Assembly (NCBI RefSeq): GCF_902706295.1
Contig: NZ_CACSJJ010000003.1
Location: 186,001 to 250,000, forward strand
DNA length: 64,000 nucleotides
Origin: Arthrobacter sp. 18067
GTDB lineage: Bacteria > Actinomycetota > Actinomycetes > Actinomycetales > Micrococcaceae
Direction: 5' to 3'
Shown: positions 58,619-64,000 of the stretch, one piece after another
Layout of the letters: every line of letters starts with the position of its first letter
How positions within the stretch are numbered: position 1 is the stretch's first letter
Position numbers and translations under genes: made by a program
Notes under the pieces: generated by a model
Seen by the model: only the letters and a program-made list of their open reading frames with translations
What the model was told of the DNA's origin: nothing
Database searches by the model: none

Positions 58619-61357
58619 TTAGGTTTGTGGGTGGTTCCGGGTGCGCCGGGCATTGATGGATGCGAGCACGACGGCGGTGAGCAGCAGTGCCGCTCCGGCG
58701 GTAGTGAACGGCCACCAGCCGACGCCGCCGGACTCAGGCATCTTCAGGGCAGGGACGTCACGAACAGTCACCAGGAAGATGCCGTTGGCATCCTCGTCAC
58801 TGGCGGTGACCACACCTGAGCCGCTTCCCTGCCCGAGTGTCACCGAGCCGTTGGGTGCCACGGTGAACTGCACGGCTTCGGCCAGCAGGTTGAAGCCATC
58901 CGGAGCCGTGGTCTCTTCGAGCCAGTACACGCCTGGCGCGATGCCCTCCAGCTGGAACTGTCCGGTTTGGGACGCAATGGGAGCCACGGTGTAGCTGGTG
59001 TTGACTGCACCCGGCGCTCCGGCTGCGTCATTGTGGATAGCCCAGGTAGAGCCCGCCATGGGAACCCACGTCTCGTCGGAGGACTCGCCGAGTTTTTCGA
59101 TCAGGATCTTGGCCGGTGTCAGGTGGGTGGTGGAGCATTCCGGTGCGAGGGGAGTGGTGTTTGTGGCACAGCGAATGGGTGCGACGCTGCCTGCGCCGGT
59201 CGCGACATTGACCAACTGCGAGCTCCAGACATCCTGCTTGACAGTGACTTTGTAGCTGAGCGTGGCAGTCTGGCCGGCAGGAATGGTGAAGGCCTGAGTG
59301 GTCAATGTGGTGGACGGGGCTACAGGATTGGCGACTGGTGTGGGGGCGGCCGTACCGATGGTCAGAACTGCCGAGCCCGGAACGAACGTTGCCTGGTCCA
59401 GGACGTCGGACAGGTTGTCAGTGAGTACCACGTTGTTGATCTGGCCTCGGTTGCTGGTGGCAGTCACGGTGTAGGTGATGGTCTGGCCAGGCTTGACGGT
59501 CTGGGGGCTGCTGGAAGCAACCCCGTCAACAGTGGCGGTTTTGGCGATGGTCCATTGGGGATCCACAGGTGTGGTTACGGTCGCGGAACAGCCAACTCCG
59601 GGCAGGGGCGGGCAGGCCGGATCCACGGTTGGAACCGTGGTGGTTGACCCTGGAACCGGGATGGGTCCCCCGCCTGGCATATTGGGAACAGCTGTCTGGG
59701 CTGCGGGCACGATGGTGGCCGTATTGGTGATTGTTCCTGTGGTACCCATTGCTACGGTGCCTTTGACGGTGTAGGTCAAAGTTCCGCCGACGTTGATGCG
59801 CACAGTGCCGGAAATGCTGCCGGTGCCACTGGGAGCGTTACAAGCCGTGGGGCCGGCCGGCGGCAGATTGGACGTCCCTGCCGCCGTGACAGCACAGGTC
59901 CACGCAGCGCCCGTGATGGACGCGGGCAGGGGATCGGTGAACACGGCGTTGACGGCGTCGCTCGGTCCGTTGTTGTGGACTACAACCGTGTAGGTGATGG
60001 GCTGGCCCGGGATGTAGGTGGTGATGTTGGCGTTCTTGGTGATGGAGAGGTCCACTACCGGCCGAACGGTCAACGGCGCCGTCCCGGGGGAGTAAAGACC
60101 CGTGATCGTGGGGAAGTTATTGGTGCAGTTGGGAATCGCCGTACCGTTGTTGGCCAGGCATCCGGAGTTGTTGTAGACGCCGGGGGTGTTGCTGGTGACT
60201 GTCACTGTGATGGTGCAGGAAGCGCTCCCTTGAGCGAGGTTTCCGGTGACATCAACCGTGCGGCCGGAGACGGTTCCATCGGTGCGGACACACGTGCCAC
60301 CGAGCGGGCCCGCTGCGGTCAGTCCAGTGGGCAGGGTATCGACGAAATGCCAGCCGTTCTTGGCCATCAGGTCACTGGTGTTGGTAACTGTGTAGGTCAG
60401 GGTGGTGTTCTGTCCCTGGTAGATGCTGGTGGGGCTGAAGGCCTTGTCCAGCTGCGGCGTCACGTCCACCAGCTGGGGGAGATCGAAGCCGACGTCGTTG
60501 CCGGCGCCCGTCGCCGTCAGGTTCCGGACCCGGATGCCGAGCGTCGGCGTCGTGCCGGTCAGTGGGACCTGGATGGCTCCGGACTGGAGCTTCGCCACGC
60601 TGAAGTTGGTGTTGTCAACCACGATGACTTGGCGGCTGGCATCCGTGCAAGGATCCAGGCTGGTTCCGACAACGGTGGCTACGCCATTGACCAGGATTGA
60701 GAATTCTTGGCTGGCATGGTTGGAGAAGCAGTTCGTTTCGCCGAAGATTCCCGAGATCGCATAGTAGTGGCCGGCGATGGTGGGGACGCTGTTCTTGGTG
60801 GTCTGCAGCTGGAGGCCTGCAGCTTGGGTCCCGCTCGTGCTGTTGGTGTATTCACTGAGGATCTGGTTCTGCGCGGCCTGTGCGTCGGTCATGCCTTGGT
60901 ACTTGCCCATGGCGAAGGCCATGTTGCCCAGGATGGCGAACGCCGAGTTACGTCCGCATTGATCGTTGTTGGTGATGGCGCCCCCGTTGGCAGGCACGGG
61001 GCTACCTTGCCTCAGGATCCATCCGTTGCAGGCTCCGTAGCCCGGGAGCCAGGGTGCGTCAGCCGTGTACTGCTCATTCTTCGCCGCAGCACCACCGGTG
61101 TAGGAGCCAAGGGGGATGGGGGCCGTGGCAGCGCTCACCGCCGAGAAGTCTTCGCTGTAGACCAGTGTGCCCGGCTGCGTAACACCGGGAGAACCAGGCA
61201 GGGCAATAACGGGCGTAGGAGCGTTGACCACCCCATAGGCGGTCATCCCCACCACCACCAGAAGCACGCACGCCAAAAGCGTGAGCAAAGAATTACCTCT
61301 GCCGTCACCCAGCCTGCCTCGAACTTGAGCACGTGCGCGCTCGAACCGCTTCCGCAT
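58619..61357 (-). CDS. DUF11-repeat surface/pilus tip protein with MPESG sorting signal
   Basis: A 912-residue exported protein. The signal anchor is about residues 22-42. The middle has at least three DUF11 domains ('YTVTNTSDLMAKNGWHFVD', 'YTVVVHNNGPSDAVNAVFTD', 'YTVTATSNRGQINNVVLTD' regions), then a SpaA-like Cna-B domain ('GVYWLEETTAPDG'). The sorting signal is MPESG (873-877) rather than LPXTG, with helix and Arg-rich tail. First gene of the pilus operon and likely tip or ancillary subunit. Confidence 0.88.
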   Translation of the reverse strand: MRKRFERARAQVRGRLGDGRGNSLLTLLACVLLVVVGMTAYGVVNAPTPVIALPGSPGVTQPGTLVYSEDFSAVSAATAPIPLGSYTGGAAAKNEQYTADAPWLPGYGACNGWILRQGSPVPANGGAITNNDQCGRNSAFAILGNMAFAMGKYQGMTDAQAAQNQILSEYTNSTSGTQAAGLQLQTTKNSVPTIAGHYYAISGIFGETNCFSNHASQEFSILVNGVATVVGTSLDPCTDASRQVIVVDNTNFSVAKLQSGAIQVPLTGTTPTLGIRVRNLTATGAGNDVGFDLPQLVDVTPQLDKAFSPTSIYQGQNTTLTYTVTNTSDLMAKNGWHFVDTLPTGLTAAGPLGGTCVRTDGTVSGRTVDVTGNLAQGSASCTITVTVTSNTPGVYNNSGCLANNGTAIPNCTNNFPTITGLYSPGTAPLTVRPVVDLSITKNANITTYIPGQPITYTVVVHNNGPSDAVNAVFTDPLPASITGAAWTCAVTAAGTSNLPPAGPTACNAPSGTGSISGTVRINVGGTLTYTVKGTVAMGTTGTITNTATIVPAAQTAVPNMPGGGPIPVPGSTTTVPTVDPACPPLPGVGCSATVTTPVDPQWTIAKTATVDGVASSSPQTVKPGQTITYTVTATSNRGQINNVVLTDNLSDVLDQATFVPGSAVLTIGTAAPTPVANPVAPSTTLTTQAFTIPAGQTATLSYKVTVKQDVWSSQLVNVATGAGSVAPIRCATNTTPLAPECSTTHLTPAKILIEKLGESSDETWVPMAGSTWAIHNDAAGAPGAVNTSYTVAPIASQTGQFQLEGIAPGVYWLEETTAPDGFNLLAEAVQFTVAPNGSVTLGQGSGSGVVTASDEDANGIFLVTVRDVPALKMPESGGVGWWPFTTAGAALLLTAVVLASINARRTRNHPQT

Positions 61358-61382
61358 GGAGTTCCTTTTCCCTGATGCCCGG

Positions 61383-61420
61383 GCGGATCAGCCCTTCCTG
61401 AGGGCTGCCCGCTTTTTCTT
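61383..61420 (+). terminator. Terminator-like hairpin in the pilus leader (reads on + strand)
   Basis: GCGG/CCGC (61383-61386, 61409-61412) and AGCCCT/AGGGCT (61390-61395, 61401-61406) form a hairpin followed by CTTTTTCTTT on the + strand. No + strand gene ends here, so it may stop antisense transcription or act as a leader structure of the pilus mRNA. Confidence 0.5.
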
Positions 61421-61466
61421 TCCTGAGGGGTAGGTAGGGGCACTTTCGGGATCGTGACGCAAAACG

Positions 61467-61486
61467 ATTGTGATCTGCATCACAAT
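61467..61486. promoter_or_regulatory. CRP/GlxR-like site before the pilus operon
   Basis: Perfect 8-bp arms ATTGTGAT and ATCACAAT around CTGC match the CRP/GlxR consensus TGTGA-N6-TCACA. It lies 110 bp upstream of the tip gene start, in the gap after the minus-strand gene at 61531. Suggests cAMP/carbon-status control of the pilus; the promoter itself is not clear. Confidence 0.65.
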
Positions 61487-61530
61487 AAATTCGAGTTGTC
61501 AGGAATGGCGGAGGGCGTGACGCCGTCCGC

Positions 61531-61812
61531 CTATTTGGACCAGCGGAGCGGGAACGACGCGTTAGCGAGCAGGAAAGTGATGAGGAAGCAGCCGCCCATG
61601 ACCAGGCCCATGTCAGGGGTCAGTTCGTTGTAGGGCACCCCTTCAATTTCCCCCGTGAGGCGGACCCGCCGGGTGAACCCGGAAATCATGAGGCCGGCTG
61701 CGGCACCCGTGATCATGACGTAAAGGCGGCCGTTTCCCTTCCACCACCGGGCAGCCCGCGCATGGAGCCGAAGCGGCAGGCCCAGTAATACGCCCAAGCT
61801 CATGGCCGCCAT
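61531..61812 (-). CDS. Small two-span membrane protein, 93 aa
   Basis: Two membrane helices (about 31-48 and 67-85) joined by a charged loop ('RRVRLTGEIEGVPYNELTPD'), with a basic N-terminal region. It lies 11 bp after the CGNR gene on the same strand. No family recognised. Confidence 0.65.
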   Translation of the reverse strand: MAAMSLGVLLGLPLRLHARAARWWKGNGRLYVMITGAAAGLMISGFTRRVRLTGEIEGVPYNELTPDMGLVMGGCFLITFLLANASFPLRWSK

Positions 61813-61823
61813 TATGCCCGGCT

Positions 61824-62372
61824 TTAATCGCCTTCTGCGGCCTTCCTTGCCCGGTATGCGGCGACGTGGGCGCGGTTGGCGCAGTTTCCGGTGTCGCAGT
61901 AGAGCTTGGACCGGTTGCGGCTGAGGTCCAGCACGACGGCGTCGCAGTCATCTGCCGCGCACACGCGCATGCGCTCCATTTCCTTGCTGCGGATTACGTC
62001 GATGATGGCCATCGCAGCTTCGGTGCCCATTCGGTCAGCCAAGGGCGCTTCCGGCGTGGTGGCGTGCAGGTGCCAGTCCCAATGGTCATGTTTCACGAGT
62101 TGGGGAAGGGCTTTGGCGTCGGCGAGCAACTTGTTGACGGACTTGGCCGCTGTGTCCTCGTCGGCGCTCCAGAGCGCTGCGAGTTCGCTGCGAAGACGCT
62201 TGATGCTGCCCAGTTCGGCAGGCGAGTTGACCCGCGATCCCGTGAACTCTTCGGCGTCCAGGAAGGCGTCGAGGTCCTTCACTGTGGCGAGTGATTCCTC
62301 CCCGTTGGCCGCGGTGTTGATCAGGTTGACGACGCTGCGAAGGGCAACTTCGGTGTCAGGCGCAAAAAGCAC
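61824..62372 (-). CDS. CGNR zinc-finger (ABATE) transcriptional regulator
   Basis: A 182-residue protein: an N-terminal ABATE domain (about 1-130) and a C-terminal CGNR zinc finger with 'CAADDCDAVVLDLSRNRSKLYC' and 'CANRAHVAAYR', so the C-x4-C...C-x4-C-x-x-R pattern is intact. GTG start. It diverges from an EamA transporter with a 71-bp gap that holds small palindromes, so it probably controls that gene and itself. Confidence 0.9.
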   Translation of the reverse strand: MLFAPDTEVALRSVVNLINTAANGEESLATVKDLDAFLDAEEFTGSRVNSPAELGSIKRLRSELAALWSADEDTAAKSVNKLLADAKALPQLVKHDHWDWHLHATTPEAPLADRMGTEAAMAIIDVIRSKEMERMRVCAADDCDAVVLDLSRNRSKLYCDTGNCANRAHVAAYRARKAAEGD

Positions 62373-62401
62373 TTTGACTCCTTACATGTTTCGGGAGTAC
62401 T

Positions 62402-62437
62402 GTCATGACCATAAGCCCACTTTACTCCTGACAGGAG
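62402..62437. promoter_or_regulatory. Palindromes in the CGNR/EamA intergenic region
   Basis: A perfect 8-bp palindrome GTCATGAC (62402-62409) and the inverted repeat CTCCT-GAC-AGGAG (62425-62437), whose right half is the EamA Shine-Dalgarno. Either could bind the CGNR regulator. Confidence 0.4.
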
Positions 62438-62443
62438 GCTGCT

Positions 62444-63484
62444 GTGTCAGCTCCAACGACGAAGGCTGATGCAAAAGGATTCCTGGCATCAGGACTCGGC
62501 ATCGCGCTCTTCTCTTCCGCTGTCTTCGGCACGTCCGGCTCGTTTGCCAAGTCAATGCTGGAAACCGGATGGTCACCCGGCGCCGCAGTTGCCGTGCGCC
62601 TCACTGGTGCCGCGCTGATCCTGGTGATTCCCGCCGTCGTGGTTCTCCGCGGCCGCTGGCACCAACTCAAGGACAACTGGCTGACCATCCTGCTGTTCGG
62701 CCTTATTGGCGTCGCAGGGTGCCAACTCTTCTACTTCAATGCCGTGGCGCGTTTGTCCGTGGGCGTCGCGCTGTTGCTGGAGTATCTGGCTCCGGTGATG
62801 ATCGTGCTGTGGCTGTGGATTGCCAGCCGACGCAGGCCGCGTGCCCTGACCGCTGCCGGCGCTCTGCTCTCACTGGGTGGCCTGGTGCTGGTCCTCGACC
62901 TGGCCGGTGCCGTGAAAGTGGACTTTATTGGGGTCCTCTGGGGCATGGCCGCCGCCGTGTGCCTGGTGATCTACTTCTTCATCACCGCGAAGGAAAATGA
63001 CACTCTTCCTCCGCTGGTACTTGCTTCGGGCGGGCTGTTGGTTGGTGCGCTGGTGATGTGGCTGGTCGGCCTGCTGGGCTGGCTGCCCATGACGTTCAGC
63101 ACCGCCGACACAACCCTCGGACCGTGGACCACCCCGTGGTGGGTGTCCGCCGTAGGGCTCATCGTCCTGGCGACTGTCCTCGCTTACGTTTCCGGGATCA
63201 TGGCTGCCAGGAGCCTCGGTTCCAAGGTGGCATCGTTCGTGTCCCTGACCGAGGTGTTGTTCGCAGTGATCTGGGCATGGCTGCTCCTGGGCGAACTCCC
63301 TGGCCCGATCCAGTTGCTCGGGGGACTGCTGATTGTGGGCGGAGTGGTCCTGGTCCGCGTTGACGAGCTCCGGGGAGACCGCAGAGCCCTGCGGACTGTT
63401 CAGGAAGGGTCTTCGGTTCTGGATCACCCGAACGACGTCGAACCCGTACCGACCGGGTCCGTCACCAAAGCCCCACGCAGCTAA
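62444..63484 (+). CDS. EamA/RhaT family transporter
   Basis: A 346-residue, 10-helix DMT transporter with two EamA halves: 'AVFGTSGSFAKSMLETGWSPGAAVAVRLTGAALIL' region and 'ASFVSLTEVLFAVIWAWLLLGELPGPIQLLGGLLIV' near the end. A hydrophilic C-terminal tail of about 45 residues is longer than usual. GTG start with AGGAGG. Probably regulated by the divergent CGNR protein; substrate unknown, often metabolite efflux. Confidence 0.9.
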   Translation: MSAPTTKADAKGFLASGLGIALFSSAVFGTSGSFAKSMLETGWSPGAAVAVRLTGAALILVIPAVVVLRGRWHQLKDNWLTILLFGLIGVAGCQLFYFNAVARLSVGVALLLEYLAPVMIVLWLWIASRRRPRALTAAGALLSLGGLVLVLDLAGAVKVDFIGVLWGMAAAVCLVIYFFITAKENDTLPPLVLASGGLLVGALVMWLVGLLGWLPMTFSTADTTLGPWTTPWWVSAVGLIVLATVLAYVSGIMAARSLGSKVASFVSLTEVLFAVIWAWLLLGELPGPIQLLGGLLIVGGVVLVRVDELRGDRRALRTVQEGSSVLDHPNDVEPVPTGSVTKAPRS

Positions 63485-63504
63485 GCCGGCGGGCCTTAAA
63501 AGCA

Positions 63505-63536
63505 AAGAACCCGGACGCTTGTGCGTCCGGGTTCTT
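63505..63536. terminator. Bidirectional terminator after EamA
   Basis: A perfect 14-bp stem 63505-63518 with 63523-63536 (AAGAACCCGGACGC and its reverse complement, loop TTGT). It separates the EamA gene from the convergent WXG100 gene. Confidence 0.88.
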
Positions 63537-63546
63537 CCCAACTGTC

Positions 63547-63810
63547 TTAGTTGGAAGCCTGCTGCTGCTGCTCAGCGTTCTTCTGAGCGCGATCGCCGGC
63601 TTCGCGAAGTGCGTCGGCAACCTTCTTCAGGTTGGAAGCGTGCTGGCTGTCCCACTCGCCGCGGAACTTGTCAGCGTCCGGGCCCTTCCAGTCGGTGCCG
63701 TCAAGAGCACCCTTGAGCTGTGAACGCTGCTGCTCGATGTTCTCGGCACCGGCCTTCAGCTTGTTACCGAGCTGACGAAGCTGATCAACATCTGCACCCC
63801 AAATAGCCAT
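63547..63810 (-). CDS. WXG100 (ESAT-6-like) protein
   Basis: An 87-residue helical-hairpin protein with the W-x-G turn in 'GTDWKGPDADKF' between two amphipathic helices, and a Gln-rich tail. ATG 63810 has AAGGAG upstream; a longer start adds an unrelated acidic segment. WXG100 proteins are exported by type VII (ESX) systems; no ESX genes are in the window. Confidence 0.85.
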   Translation of the reverse strand: MAIWGADVDQLRQLGNKLKAGAENIEQQRSQLKGALDGTDWKGPDADKFRGEWDSQHASNLKKVADALREAGDRAQKNAEQQQQASN

Positions 63811-63968
63811 GAGATTCTCCTTCATTTGTTCGGACCCGAGCTCTTCGGCATCCCCAGCGGCCTCCGGCTCATCCGGAAGATCCAATAGCTAAAACCTATC
63901 CCGGGATTCGCAAATGCGTCGATGGGCACCCCTCCCCATGCAGCACTGCCCATAGTTAGCATGGGGTT

Positions 63969-64000
63969 ATGTGCCGCAACATCAGGACCCTGCATAACTT
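63969..64000 (+). CDS. DUF2277 protein, 3' end cut by the window
   Basis: The last 32 bases encode ATG then MCRNIRTLHN, which is the invariant start of DUF2277 proteins (usually about 90 residues, followed by 'FEPPATDEE'). Only ten residues are present. Function unknown in the family. Confidence 0.75.
   Translation, partial: MCRNIRTLHN

Overview
The window is high-GC chromosomal DNA of a soil actinobacterium of the Micrococcaceae, most like Arthrobacter/Paenarthrobacter. The evidence is the conserved block rpsF-ssb-rpsR-rplI with dnaB further along on the same strand, actinobacterial families (WXG100, CGNR/ABATE, DUF2277, DUF1345, class C sortase pili), many 4-bp ATGA gene overlaps and frequent GTG/TTG starts. 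No phage, transposase, rRNA or CRISPR array was seen. Both ends cut a gene: a secreted NPCBM-domain protein on the left and the first residues of a DUF2277 protein on the right.

Layout. 1-16.7 kb: exported NPCBM protein, lipoprotein penicillin-binding protein, FAD monooxygenase, ABC-F ATPase, DeoR regulator with MFS transporter, two divergent PAP2 phosphatase genes (one fused to a lipid kinase), an ABC exporter followed by a NarL-type two-component system, an exported intradiol-dioxygenase-like lipoprotein and an M18 aminopeptidase. 16.7-22 kb: amino acid permease, DUF1345 protein, a 53-aa membrane protein, tRNA-Leu(GAG), YnfA, and the rpsF-ssb-rpsR-rplI operon with an S6:S18-type leader. 22-30.7 kb: PhzF, an ABC/membrane protein pair, an IclR regulator, a methyltransferase, a lipid kinase and small proteins.

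30.7-36.5 kb: a five-gene minus-strand operon, gntP permease - CaiB CoA-transferase - HMG-CoA-lyase-like enzyme - D-2-hydroxyacid dehydrogenase - glycerate kinase. Read as a pathway it imports a hydroxy-dicarboxylate, activates it with CoA, splits it into acetyl-CoA and a 2-oxo acid, and turns that acid into glycerate and 2-phosphoglycerate. A substrate giving hydroxypyruvate, such as itatartarate, would explain every gene; this is my inference. Its promoter is covered by a near-perfect 22-bp palindrome.

36.5-50.5 kb: acetyltransferase, two alpha/beta hydrolases, FMN reductase behind a palindromic operator, MepB-like protein, tandem membrane proteins with L7/L12-like C-terminal motifs, a 590-bp gap rich in DnaA boxes before dnaB, an MprAB-like two-component system, an exo/endonuclease-phosphatase-like protein, an acyl-CoA thioesterase and a stand-alone PEP-utilising swivelling domain paired with a winged-helix protein. 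50.5-55.9 kb: AztD-like zinc chaperone with a Zur-type box and an apparently leaderless start, a 32-nt-periodic dyad repeat, DoxX behind a palindrome that exactly fills its promoter spacer, and a MATE exporter. 55.9-61.5 kb: a sortase-assembled pilus operon (DUF11 surface protein with an unusual MPESG sorting signal, SpaA-type pilin with LPLTG, class C sortase) with a CRP/GlxR-like site upstream. 61.5-64 kb: CGNR regulator divergent from an EamA transporter, WXG100 protein, DUF2277 start.

The points I consider least expected are the gntP-to-glycerate-kinase operon, the 32-nt-periodic dyad repeat present at two loci, the DnaA-box cluster before dnaB, the variant sorting signal in the pilus operon, and the Zur-controlled leaderless aztD.
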